Source: Echinometra lucunter (taxonomy: Eukaryota; Echinodermata; Echinoidea; Camarodonta; Echinometridae). From it: a stretch of DNA of 64,000 nucleotides. Shown here piece by piece: positions 50,044 to 63,112 of the stretch. The stretch is from assembly GCA_029962745.1 (NCBI GenBank), contig CM057152.1, positions 23,951,176 to 24,015,175 on the forward strand. The letters are read 5' to 3'. The position numbers were made by a program, and so were the translations under genes. The notes beneath the pieces were generated by a model. It searched no databases and was not told the origin of the DNA. It saw nothing but the letters and a program-made list of their open reading frames with translations. Each line of letters starts with the position of its first letter. Positions within the stretch are counted from its first letter, which is position 1.

Positions 50044-51112
50044 CTAGAGAAAAGAAATAAAAAGAATGTTTCGCCCCCTTACGTTAGATATATAGAAGTA
50101 ATTATGCAGAGGGACTGAGATTAAAGAATCACGGTCAATCACCACAGTCACAAAGAAAGGCTTAATATACTGTTTCTATGATTTGAAGTATGGATAAAAG
50201 GACATGGGGGGGGGGGGAGGGGGAGGCATGCCTCTCTTAGACGATTTTCACCCCCAAATCACCCCATGTAATTTTCTGACTTTTTTGTTACACCACTAAG
50301 TCTTTTGCATCTTTTGACACAAATATCATAGTTATGATATTGTTATGTTAACATCAATTTACTAATATCCTTTGAACACAAATTTTGCCTTCTGCGTTTT
50401 CATGAAATTTTTCTTTACTCATAGCAGGATAAAAACATTGACCTGTGGCTTTTCACATTTGACCTTGGAACACACAAACACATTCCAAAACCATTATTCC
50501 TGTAGCAACATTATGTGGCAGAGACATTAAAAAAAAAACGAGAATAGAATTCGTCATAGACTCGTGACGAATTAGGTGGTCTGTTGGCATCTTTTAGGTT
50601 TCGACATGGATTGTGATAAATTCGTTGGTAAGACGTTTGATAAATTTTTACGCCTCGATAGAGACTAACGTCATAGAATTGGATGGTTTGATATGCCAGA
50701 ATACTTAAAAGATGATCCAAAGCTTGAATTCACCTTAACGAATCAGATTTTCTATAGGGTTATACATAAACTACTGTGCGCTGCATTGCTATTGTCAGAA
50801 CGGGCCAAAATCAGCAGTTTATTTCGACTGTGACTGTATATGCAATCATATAGTTAAAGAGGATAGTAATATAACATGTAAAAATAAAGCAAACGGAAAA
50901 AAAATTGCCCCCTTCCCTCCGGGATTCGAAACAGGGACCTTGATCATGTGAGGCAAGTGCTTTTGAAGGTATACCTGAAACAGCTCATAGAGATAACACG
51001 TTGATTCAAACGGAATTCTAATATCAGGTTTTTCCACTCAAAATTTTCGACATGTGTTTTCGACATTTGATAAAAAGCATATGAATGCTAAGATAGAGAA
51101 TTTTCTCCGCTG
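50044..51112. other. Flanking intronic/intergenic DNA
   Basis: It contains a G-run (50207-50219) followed by a GAGGCATGCCTC palindrome (50222-50233). The short inverted frames at 50511-50720 and 50846-51037 lack recognisable domains. It ends in the third gap. Confidence 0.4.
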
Positions 51113-51612
51113 NNNNNNNNNNNNNNNNNNNNNNNNNNNNNNNNNNNNNNNNNNNNNNNNNNNNNNNNNNNNNNNNNNNNNNNNNNNNNNNNNNNNNNNN
51201 NNNNNNNNNNNNNNNNNNNNNNNNNNNNNNNNNNNNNNNNNNNNNNNNNNNNNNNNNNNNNNNNNNNNNNNNNNNNNNNNNNNNNNNNNNNNNNNNNNNN
51301 NNNNNNNNNNNNNNNNNNNNNNNNNNNNNNNNNNNNNNNNNNNNNNNNNNNNNNNNNNNNNNNNNNNNNNNNNNNNNNNNNNNNNNNNNNNNNNNNNNNN
51401 NNNNNNNNNNNNNNNNNNNNNNNNNNNNNNNNNNNNNNNNNNNNNNNNNNNNNNNNNNNNNNNNNNNNNNNNNNNNNNNNNNNNNNNNNNNNNNNNNNNN
51501 NNNNNNNNNNNNNNNNNNNNNNNNNNNNNNNNNNNNNNNNNNNNNNNNNNNNNNNNNNNNNNNNNNNNNNNNNNNNNNNNNNNNNNNNNNNNNNNNNNNN
51601 NNNNNNNNNNNN
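51113..51612. other. Assembly gap (500 N)
   Basis: Exactly 500 N. The sequence changes from single-copy DNA on the left to the 1.1-kb repeat on the right, so the array boundary lies inside. Confidence 0.99.
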
Positions 51613-54600
51613 AAAATGATATTACCCATTTGAATATTTTATCATTAATCTTTTTTTAGCTATTCATGATCACCTTTCATTATTCTCTAATAGCAATTTC
51701 ACCGAAATCTTGATTACCTGACATGATTTATAAGTTCCCTTCATTCTTTTTTAGATGTAGTGTTTGAATAAAATATTCCTCATTGAATAATTTAAACTCC
51801 ACATACAGTCGATTCATATATCAATTTTTTGGTCAGATGAATCTTTCAGTGACCAAGAAGGAAGTGTTTGCTTTTAGTTCTTGCAAATTTTGAAGCCTTC
51901 CCCAGCATACTCTTGTAAATGCTAGAAAAAAAAAATTGTCCTACTAGTTTAGTTTTATCTAAGTGAAATCATGCTGATTTGACGTCCTTAATGAAATACA
52001 CAAATTCATCTGAGATGTAATATTTGGTTAAGATTTTATATCTCTTTGGAAAAATCTAACAGTCACTGAAGTACCTCTGTGGTAGCTTTATCAGTGGGGG
52101 AAAAACGAGAGAGAATACAGTTTTTTAATCTACTGTGATATTTCTCTATATCTTTTCTCCTAAACATGATCTACATTCACAGCCAGTAAGTTGCAGCTTT
52201 ACTGAAATCGTGATCATTTGATTTGCTTTAAAAAATTCCCTAAATTCTTTCGATATAAATGTATAGTAATTGACTAAAGTTTTGTTCCTCACTGAATATT
52301 TTGAGCAACGTCTTCATTCTTTTATCAATTATTGGATGAAATGGGACTAACAATGGGAAATTGGGATTTGTTTAGAATGATTAATTGTTAATGTTGAAGC
52401 CATCTGGTGCGATCTTGCCAATGGAAGAAAATTTATCTACTCATTTATTTTTATCTGAGGGAAATCATGCTTATTTTACCTGCTAGATGAAATACTTCTT
52501 TGCAGGTATAATAATTCAATGAGATTTTTTTATATCACTGAAAAATTAAAAAGATAAAAACAGTCATTGATATATCATCTGTTTCATAACTTAGCTTTGT
52601 TATCTTGGTGTATGGTAAGAAAGTACTCTACCCCATCATAGGAAAAGTAGGCTGTAGTAAAGTCTTGGAAATAGGAAAAACTGCCTTAGCTGAAGCCTTA
52701 TCTAAGTGAAAAGAGGAAGCAAAAGAAGAAAGATTTTTGTCCATTTGAATATTTTATCATTTATCTCTTTTTAGCTATTCATAATCAACATTCATGATTC
52801 TCTAATAGCAAATTTCACCAAAAACTTTATTATCTGACATGATTTCAAAGTTCCCTTCATTCTTTCTTAGATGTAGTGTTTGAATAAAATATTCCCCATT
52901 GAATCATTTGAACTACACATACATTCAATTCATATATCAATTGTTTGATTAGATGAGTCTTTCAGTGGCCAAGAAGGAAGTGTTTTCTTTTAGTCGTCGC
53001 AAATTTTGAAGCCCTCACCATACTCTTGCTAATTCTAGAAAATTTGTCTCGGTAGTATATTTCTGTCTAATTGAAATCATGCTGATTTGACGTCCTAAAT
53101 GAAATACAAAAAATTAATCTGAGATGTAATATTTGGATAAGATTTGACATCTCTTTGGAAAAAATCAACAGTCATTGAAGTACCTCAGTGGTAGCTTTCT
53201 CAGTTTGGATAAAATGAGAGACAGTGAAGTGTTTTTAATCTACTATGATATTTCCCTTTAACTCTTTTCTCCCAAACATGATCTTCATTTGCAGTCGGTA
53301 AGTAGCAGTTTTCCTGAAATCTTGATTATTTGATTTTTTGCTGTAAAAATTCCCTAAATTCTTTTGATATGCATGCATAGTAATTGACTAAAGTTTTGTT
53401 CCTCACTGAATATTTCGAGCAACGTTTTTTTCATTCTTTTATCAATTATTGGATGAAATGGGACTAACAATGGGAAATTGGGATTTGTTTAAAATTATTA
53501 ATTGTTAATGTTGAAGCCATCTGGTGCGATCTTGCCATTGGAAGAAAATTTATCTAATCATTTGTTTTTATCTGAGTGAAATCATGCTTATTTTACCTGC
53601 TGGATGAAATACACACCTTCTTCCCAGGTTTGATATTTGGAGAAGATTTGTATATAGTTGAAAAATTAAAAAGATAAAAACAGTCATTGATGTATCATCT
53701 GTTTCATAAGTTAGCTTTGTTAGCTTGGTGTATGGCAAGAAAGTTCTCTTCCCCATCATAGGAAAAGTAGGCTGTAGTAAAATCTTGGAAATAGGAAAAA
53801 ACTGCCTTAGCTGAAGCATTTTCTAAGTGAAAAGAGGAAGAAAAATAGGAAAGAATTTTATCCATTTCAATATTGTGTTATTTATCTCTTTTTAGGTATT
53901 CAAAATCAACATTGGCAATTCTTTAATAGCAATTTTACTGAAATCTTGATTACCTGACATGACTTAAAAGTTCCCTTCATTATTTTTTTTTAGATGTAGT
54001 GTTTGAATAAAATATTCCCCATTGAACAGTTTGAACTACACATCCAGTCAATTCATATATCTGTTGTTTGATCAGGTGAGTCTTTTAATGGCCAAGAAGG
54101 AAGTGCTCGTTTTAGTCCTTGTAAATGTTAAAACCTTCCCTAGGATTCTCTTGTAAATCCTAGAAAATTTGTCTCAGTAGTGTATTTTTATCTAATTGCA
54201 ATCATGCTGATTTGACGGCCTAAATGAAATACACAAATTCTTCTGAGACGTAATATTTGGATAAGATTTGATATCCCTTTGGAAAAAATCTAATAGTCAC
54301 TGAAGTACCTTAATGGAAGCTTTATCAGTAGGGAAAAAAGGAGAGAGAATGAAGTGTTTTGAATCTACTAAAATATCTCTATTTATCTATTTTCTCCCAA
54401 ACATCATTTTCATTTGCAGTCGGTAAGTAGCAGTTTTACTGAAATCTTGATTATTTGATTTGCTTTAAAAATTCCCTAAATTCCTTTGATATACATGTAT
54501 AGTAATTGACTAAAATTTTGTTCCTGACTGAAGATTTCAGGCAATGTAGTCATTCATGTATCAATTATTGGATGAAATGCGACTAACAATGGGATATTGG

Positions 54601-57600
54601 GATTTCTTTAAAATTATTTAATTGTTAATGTTGAAGCCATCTCTGGTGTGATCTCGCCAATGTCAGAAAATTTATGTTGTCATTTATTTTTATCTAAGCG
54701 ATATGATTATTATACCTGCTGGATGAAATACACAACTTCTTCCCAGGTTTAATTTTTGAATAAGATTTTGTATATCGCTGAAAAATTCAAAAGCTAAAAC
54801 AGTCATTGATGCATCATCTGTTTCCATTACTTAGCTTCGTTAGCTTAGTGTAAGGGAAGAACGTTCTTTTCTCCATCATAGGAACAAATAGGCTCTAGTA
54901 AAATCTTGGAAATAGGAAACTACTGCCTTAGCTGAAGCCTTATCTACGTGAAAAGAGGAAGAAAAAAAAATGATATTACCCATTTGAATATTTTATAATT
55001 AATCTTTTTTTAGCTATTCATGATCACCTTTCATTATTATCTAATACCAAATTCACCGAAATCTTGATTACCTGACATGATTTATAAGTTCCCTTCATTC
55101 TTTTTTAGATGTAGTGTTTGAATAAAATATTCCTCATTGAATAATTTAAACTCTACATACAGTCGATTCATATATCAATTTTTTGGTCAGATGAATCTGT
55201 CAATGACCAAGAAGGAAGTGTTTGCTTTTAGTTCTTGCAAATTTTGAAGCCTTCCCCAGCATACTCTTGTAAATGCTAGAAAAAAATTGTCTTACTAGTT
55301 TATTTTTATCTAAGTGAAATCATGCTGATTTGACGTCCTAAATGAAATACACAAATTCATGTGAGATGTAATATTTGGTTAAAATTTTATATCTCTTTGG
55401 AAAAATCTAACAGTCACTGAAGTACCTCTGTGGTAGCTTTATCAGTGGATGAAAAAGGAGAGAGAATGAAGTTTTAATAATCTACTACGATATTTCTCTA
55501 TATCTCTTCTCCCAAACATGATCTACATTCACAGCGAGTAAGTAGCAGTTTTACTGAAATCTTGATCATTTGATTTGCTTTAAAAAAATTCCCTAAATTC
55601 TTTCGATATACATGTATAGTAATTGACTAAAGTTTTGTTCCTCACTGAATATTTTGAGCAACGTCTTCATTCTTTTATCAATTATTGGATGAAATGGGAG
55701 TAACAATGGGAAATTGGGATTTGTTTGAAATGATTAATTGTTAATGTTGAAGCCATCTGGTGCGATCTTTGCCAGTGGAAGAAAATTTATCTACTCATTT
55801 ACTTTTATCTGAGTGAAATCATGCTTATTTTACCTGATGGATGAAATACACACCTTCTTCCCTGGTTTGATATTTGAATGAGATTTTGTATATTGCTGAA
55901 AGATTAAAAAAATAAAAACAGTAGTTCATGTTTCATCTGTTTCATAACTTAGCTTTGTTAGCTTTGTGTAGGCATGAAAGTTCTTTTCTCCATCATAGGA
56001 AAAGTAGGCTGTAGTAAAATCTTGGAAATAGGAAAAACTGCCTTAGCTGAAGCCTTATCTAAGTGAAAAGAGGAAGAAAAAAGAGAAAGAATTTTATCCA
56101 TTTGAATATTTTATCATTTATCTCTTTTTAGCTATTCATAATCACCATTCATGATTCTCTAATAGCAATTTCACCGAAATCTTGATTACCTGACATGATT
56201 TATAAGTTACCTTCATTCTTTTTTAGATGTAGTGTTTGAATAAAGGATTCCTCATTACATAATTTAAACTACACATACAGTCGATTCATATATCAATTTT
56301 TTGGTCAGATGAATCTTTCAATGGCCAAGAAGGAAGTGTTTGCTTTTAGTTCTTGCAAATTTAGAAGCCTTCCCCAGCATACTCTTGTAAATGCTAGAAA
56401 AAAAAAATTGTCTTACTAGTTTATTTTTATCTAAGTGAAATCATGCTGATTTGACGTCCTAAATGAAATACACAAATTCATCTGAGATGTAATATTTGGT
56501 TAAGATTTTATATCTCTTTGGAAAAATCTAGCAGTCACTTAAAAGCCTCTGTGGTAGCTTTATCAGTGGGGGAAAAACGAGAGAGAATACAGTTTTTTTA
56601 ATGTACTGTGATATTTCTCTATATCTTCTCTCCCAAACATGATCCACATTCACAGCCAGTAAGTTGCAGTTTTACTGAAATCTTGATTATTTGATTTGCT
56701 TTAAAAATCCCTAAATTCTTTTGATATACATGTATAATAATTGACATAAGTTTTGTTCCTCACTGAATATTTTGAGCAACTTCTTCATTCTTTTATCAAT
56801 TATTAGATGAAATGGGACTAACAGTGGGAAATTGGGATTTGTTTGAAATGATTAATTGTTAATGTTGAAGCCATCTGGTGCGATCTTGCCAATGAAAGAA
56901 AATTTATCTACTCATTTTTTTTTATCTGAGGGAAATCATGCTTATTTTACCTGCTAGATGAAATACTTCTTTGCAGGTATAATAATTCAATGAGATTTTT
57001 TTATATCACTGAAAAATTAAAAAGATAAAAACAGTCATTGATGTATCATCTGTTTCATAACTTAGCTTTGTTATCTTGGTGTATGGTAAGAAAGTACTCT
57101 ACCCCATCATAGGAAAAGTAGGCTGTAGTAAAATCTTTGAAATAGGAAAAAACTGCCTTGGCTGAAGCCTTATTCAAGTGAAAAGAGGAAAAAAGAGAAT
57201 AAATTTTATCCATTTGAATATTTTATCATTTATCTCTTTTTAGCTATTCATAATCACCATTCATGATTCGCTAATAGCAATTTCACTGAAATCTTGATTA
57301 CCTGACATGATTTATAAGTTCCCTTCATTCTTTTTTAGATGTAGTGTTTGAATAAAATATTCCTCATTGAATAATTTAAACTACACTTACAGTCGATTCA
57401 TATATCAATTTTTTGGTCAGATGAATCTTTCAGTGGCCAAAAAGAATTGTTTGCTTTTAGTCCTTGCAAATTTTGAAGCTTTTCCCAACATACTCTTGTA
57501 AATGCTAGAAAAAAAATTGTCTCAGTAGTTTATTTTTATCTAATTGAAATCATGTAGATTTGACGTCCTAGATGAAATACACAAATTCTTCTGGAATGTA

Positions 57601-58690
57601 ATATTTGGATAAGATTTGTTAACTCTTTGGAGAAATTCAGGCAGTCATTGAAGTACCTCAATGGTAGCTTTTTCATTTGGATAAAATGAGAGAGAATGAA
57701 GTTTTTAAATCTACTATGATATTTCTCTATATCTCTTCTCCCAAACATGATCTACATTCACAGATCGTAAGTAGCAGTTTTACTGAAATTTTGATTATTT
57801 GATTTGCTTTAAAAATTCCCTAAATTCTTTTGGTATACATGTATAGTAATTGACTAAAGTTTTGTTCCTCAATGAATATTTTGAGCAACGTCTTCATTCT
57901 TTTATCAATTATTGGATGAAATGGGACTAACAATGGGAAATTGGGATTTCTTTAAAATTGTTAATGTTGAAGCCATCTGGTGCGATCTTGCCAGTGTAAG
58001 AAAATTTGTCTTATCATTTATTTTTATATGAGTGAAATCATGCTTATTTTACCTGCTGTATGAAATACACACCTTCTTCCCAGGTTTGATATTTGGATAA
58101 GATTTTTTTTATATCGCTGAAAAATCAAAAAGATAAAACAGTCATTGATGTATTGCCTGTTTCATAACTTAGCTTTGTTAGCTTGGTGTATGGCAAGAAA
58201 GTTCTCTTCCGCATCATAGGAAAAGTAGGTTGTAGTAAAATCTTGGAAATAGGAAAAAACTGCCTTAGCTATAGCCTTATCTAAGTGAAAAGAGGAAGAA
58301 AAATTGGAAAGAATTTTATCCATTTGAATATTGTGTTATTTATCTCTTTTTAGGTATTCAAAATCAACATTGACGATTCTTTAATAGCAATTTTACTGAA
58401 ATCTTGATTACCTGATATGATTTATAAGTTCCCTTCATTCTTTTTTAGATGTAGTGCTTGAATAAAATATTCCCCATTGAATAATTTGAAGTACACATAC
58501 AGTCACTTCATATATCAATTGTTTGATAAGTCTTTTAAATGCGAAGAAGGAAGTGCTTTCTTTTAGTCCTTGTAAATGCTGAAGCCTTCCCCGGCATACT
58601 CTTGTAAATGCTAGAAAATTTGTCTTAGTCGTTTATTTTTATCTAAGGGAAATCATGCTGATTTGACGTCCTAAATGAAATACACAAATT

Positions 58691-61600
58691 CATCTGAGAT
58701 GTGACATTTGGATAAGACGTATATTTATTTGGAAAAATCTAACAGTCATTGGAGTACCTCAGAGGTAGCTCTGTCAGAGGGGAAAAAGGAGAGAAAATGA
58801 AGTGTTTTTAATCTACTATGATATCTCTATCTCTTTTCTCCCAAGTATGATCCAGATTCACAGCCAGTAAGTTGCAGTTTTACTGAAATCTTGATTATTT
58901 GATTTGCTTTAAAAATTCCCTAAATTCTTTTGATATACCTGTATAGTAATTGACTAAAATTTTGTTCCTCACTGAATATTTCAGGCAATGTAGTAATTCA
59001 TATATCAATTATTAGATGAAATGCGACTAACAATGGGAAATTTGGATTTGTTAAAAATTATTTAATTGTTAATGTTGAAGCCATCTCTGGTGTGATCTTG
59101 GAAATGGAAGAAAATATATCTAGTCATTTATTTTTATCTAAGCGATATGATTAATTTACCTGCTGGATAAAATACACAACTTCTTCCCAGGTTTAATTTT
59201 TGGATAAGATTTTGTATATCGCTGAAAAATTCAAAAGCTAAAAACAGTCATTGATGCATCATCTGTTTCATTACTTAGCTCCGTTAGCTTAGTATAAGGC
59301 AAGAAAGTTCTCTTCTCCATCATAGGAAAAAATAGGCTCTAGTGAAATCTTGGAAATAGGAAACTACTGCCTATATGTGACAAGATAGTTTCATCGAGCC
59401 AGGTCTCTGACACAGTAAATACATCAATAATATTTTCAGATAGATAGTGACAAGCTGAAGCCTTATCTACGTGAAAAGTGGAAGAAATAAAATGATATTA
59501 CCCATTTGAATATTTTATCATTAATCTCTTTTTAGCTATTCATAATCAACATTCATGTTTCTCTAACAATTTCACTGAAAGCTTGATTGCCTTACATTAT
59601 TTAAAAATTGCTTCATTCTTTTTGGATGTAGTGTTTGAACAAAATATGCCTCATTGAATAATTTGAACAACACATACAGTCATTTACTATATCAATTATT
59701 ATATATCATTTAATGTTGAAGCCATCTGGTGTGATCTCGCCGATTGAAGAAAATTTATCTAATCAATAATTTTTATCAGAGGGAAATTTCTTATACATGC
59801 TGGATGACATACACACCTTCTTCCCAGTTTTATATTTGGATAAGATTTTCTATATCGCTGAAAAATTAAAATGAAAAAACAGTCGTTCATGTTTCATCTG
59901 TTTCATATCTTAGCTTTGTTAACTTGGTGTAAGGCATGAAAGTTCTCTTCTCCATCATAGGAAAAGTAGAGTGTAGTGAAATCTTGGAAATAGGAAAAAA
60001 CTGCCTTAGCTGAAGCTTTATCTAAGTGAAAAGAGGAAGAAAAAATAAAGTTTTTTTTTATCCATTTGAATATTTTGTCATTTATCTCTTTTTAGCTATT
60101 CATAATCAACATTCATGATCCTCTTATAGCAATTTCAACGAAATCCTGATTACTTGACATGATTTATAAGCTCCCTTCATTCTTTTTCGGATGTAGTGTT
60201 TGAATAAAATATTCCCCATTGAATGATTTGAATACACATACAGTCAATTCATATATCATTTGTTTGATAAGGTGAGTCTTTCAAAGACGAAGAAGGAAGT
60301 ATTTGCTTTTAGTCCTTGTAAATTTTGAACCCTTCCCCAGCATACTCTTGTAAATGCTAGAAAGTTTGTGTTAGCAGTTCATTTTAATCTAAGTGAAATC
60401 ATGCTGATTTGACGTCCTAAATGAAATACACAAATTCATCTGAGATGTGACATTTGGATAAGACGTATATTTATTTGGAAAAATCTAACAGTCATTGGAG
60501 TACCTCAGAGGTAGCTCTGTCAGAGGGGAAAAAGGAGAGAAAATGAAGTGTTTTTAATCTACTATGATATCTCTATCTCTTTTCTCCCAAGTATGATCCA
60601 GATTCACAGCCAGTAAGTTGCAGTTTTACTGAAATCTTGATTATTTGATTTGCTTTAAAAATTCCCTAAATTCTTTTGATATACCTGTATAGTAATTGAC
60701 TAAAATTTTGTTCCTCACTGAATATTTCAGGCAATGTAGTAAGTAATTCATATATCAATTATTAGATGAAATGCGACTAACAATGGGAAATTGGGATTTG
60801 TTAAAAATTATTTAATTGTTAATGTTGAAGCCATCTCTGGTGTGATCTTGGAAATGGAAGAAAATATATCTAGTCATTTATTTTTATCTAAGCGATATGA
60901 TTAATTTACCTGCTGGATAAAATACACAACTTCTTCCCAGGTTTAATTTTTGGATAAGATTTTGTATATCGCTGAAAAATTCAAAAGCTAAAAACAGTCA
61001 TTGATGCATCATCTGTTTCATTACTTAGCTCCGTTAGCTTAGTATAAGGCAAGAAAGTTCTCTTCTCCATCATAGGAAAAAATAGGCTCTATTGAAATCT
61101 TGGAAATAGGAAACTACTGCCTTAGCTGAAGCCATATCTACGTGAAAAGTGGAAGAAATAAAATGATATTACCCATTTGAATATTTTATCATTAATCTCT
61201 TTTTAGCTATTCATAATCAACATTCATGTTTCTCTAACAATTTCACTGAAAGCTTGATTGCCTTACATTATTTAAAAATTGCTTCATTCTTTTTGGATGT
61301 AGTGTTTGAACAAAATATGCCTCATTGAATAATTTGAACAATACATACAGTCATTTACTATATCAATTATTATATATCATTTAATGTTGAAGCCATCTGG
61401 TGTGATCTCGCCGATTGAAGAAAATTTATCTAATCAATAATTTTTATCAGAGGGAAATTTCTTATACATGCTGGATGACATACGCACCTTCTTCCCAGTT
61501 TTATATTTGGATAAGATTTTCTATATCGCTGAAAAATTAAAATGAAAAAACAGTCGTTCATGTTTCATCTGTTTCATATCTTAGCTTTGTTAACTTGGTG

Positions 61601-62107
61601 TAAGGCATGAAAGTTCTCTTCTCCATCATAGGAAAAGTAGAGTGTAGTGAAATCTTGGAAATAGGAAAAAACTGCCTTAGCTGAAGCTTTATCTAAGTGA
61701 AAAGAGGAAGAAAAAATAAAGTTTTTTTTTTATCCATTTGAATATTTTGTCATTTATCTCTTTTTAGCTATTCATAATCAACATTCATGATCCTCTTATA
61801 GCAATTTCAACGAAATCCTGATTACTTGACATGATTTATAAGCTCCCTTCATTCTTTTTCGGATGTAGTGTTTGAATAAAATATTCCCCATTGAATGATT
61901 TGAATACACATACAGTCAATTCATATATCATTTGTTTGATAAGGTGAGTCTTTCAAAGACGAAGAAGGAAGTATTTGCTTTTAGTCCTTGTAAATTTTGA
62001 ACCCTTCCCCAGCATACTCTTGTAAATGCTAGAAAGTTTGTGTTAGCAGTTCATTTTAATCTAAGTGAAATCATGCTGATTTGACGTCCTAAATGAAATA
62101 CACAAAT
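58691..62107 (+). repeat. ~1.7-kb tandem duplication within the array
   Basis: The block 58691-60436 is repeated almost base for base as 60437-62107. Shared unusual marks include GAGATGTGACATTTGGATAAG, TACCTCAGAGGTAGCTCTGTC, TTAGCTCCGTTAGC and a fused deletion (ATATCATTTAATGTTGAAGCC). Copies differ by the 80-bp LINE insert in the first, a 4-bp TAAG insertion in the second (about 60741) and few substitutions, so this is the most recent large event in the window. Confidence 0.92.
59373..59452 (-). mobile_element. Fragment of LINE APE-type endonuclease
   Basis: This ~80-bp insert is absent from the duplicated partner (junction near 61122). On the minus strand it is open throughout and includes NIIDVFTVSETWLDETI. 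The SETWL/TETWL segment with a following acidic residue is a hallmark of the AP-like endonuclease domain of CR1/L2/RTE-type non-LTR retrotransposons. It is a short internal scrap with no ends, so it was probably captured during break repair rather than by ordinary retrotransposition. Confidence 0.75.
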
Positions 62108-62612
62108 TCATCTGAGATGTAATATTGGGATAAGATTTGATATCTCTTTTGGAAAAATTCAACAGTCTGTGAAGTACCTCAATGGTAGCTTTCTCAGTTT
62201 GGATAAAATGAGAGAGAATGAAGTGTTTTTAATCTACTATGATTCCCTAATAGCAATTTCACCGTAATCTTGATTACCTGACGTGATTTAAAAGTTCCCT
62301 TCATTCTTTCTTAGATGTAGTGTTTGAATAAAATATTCCCCATTGAATCATTTGAACTACACATACAGTCAATTCATATATCAATTATTTGACCAGATTG
62401 GTCAATGATAGCTTTATCTGTGGGGGTTAAAAAATGAGATAGAATGGGTGTTTTAATCTATCATTGTATATGTCTTTATCTCTTTTCTCCCAAATATGAC
62501 ATACATTTGCAGTCGGTAAGTAGCAGTTTTATTGAAATCTTGATTATTTGACTTGCTTTGAAAATTCCCAAAATTCTTTTGATTTATAGTAATTGACTAA
62601 ATTCTGTTCCTC

Positions 62613-63112
62613 NNNNNNNNNNNNNNNNNNNNNNNNNNNNNNNNNNNNNNNNNNNNNNNNNNNNNNNNNNNNNNNNNNNNNNNNNNNNNNNNNNNNNNNN
62701 NNNNNNNNNNNNNNNNNNNNNNNNNNNNNNNNNNNNNNNNNNNNNNNNNNNNNNNNNNNNNNNNNNNNNNNNNNNNNNNNNNNNNNNNNNNNNNNNNNNN
62801 NNNNNNNNNNNNNNNNNNNNNNNNNNNNNNNNNNNNNNNNNNNNNNNNNNNNNNNNNNNNNNNNNNNNNNNNNNNNNNNNNNNNNNNNNNNNNNNNNNNN
62901 NNNNNNNNNNNNNNNNNNNNNNNNNNNNNNNNNNNNNNNNNNNNNNNNNNNNNNNNNNNNNNNNNNNNNNNNNNNNNNNNNNNNNNNNNNNNNNNNNNNN
63001 NNNNNNNNNNNNNNNNNNNNNNNNNNNNNNNNNNNNNNNNNNNNNNNNNNNNNNNNNNNNNNNNNNNNNNNNNNNNNNNNNNNNNNNNNNNNNNNNNNNN
63101 NNNNNNNNNNNN
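62613..63112. other. Assembly gap (500 N)
   Basis: Exactly 500 N inside the array. The unit before it stops in half A (CTGTTCCTC) and the unit after resumes at GTCATCATTCTTATATCAATTA of half A, so the true missing length could be very small or any multiple of a unit. Confidence 0.99.

Larger units (their letters stand above)
51613..62612 (+). repeat. 1.1-kb repeat array, plus orientation (right block)
   Basis: Anchors TTAGATGTAGTGTTTGAATA and variants lie near 51751, 52867, 53990, 55105, 56223, 57335, 58445, 59622, 60190, 61290, 61860 and 62310. The first seven are evenly spaced at about 1.11 kb. From 58.7 kb the order is disturbed by deletions and a 1.7-kb duplication. The splice-like module is intact in nine units, with triplets CCA 52183, TCG 53295, TCG 54420, CGA 55535, CCA 56656, ATC 57764, CCA 58864, CCA 60610 and TCG 62513. 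This block uses CCA and ATC, not seen in the left block. Internal open frames are chance frames. Confidence 0.93.
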
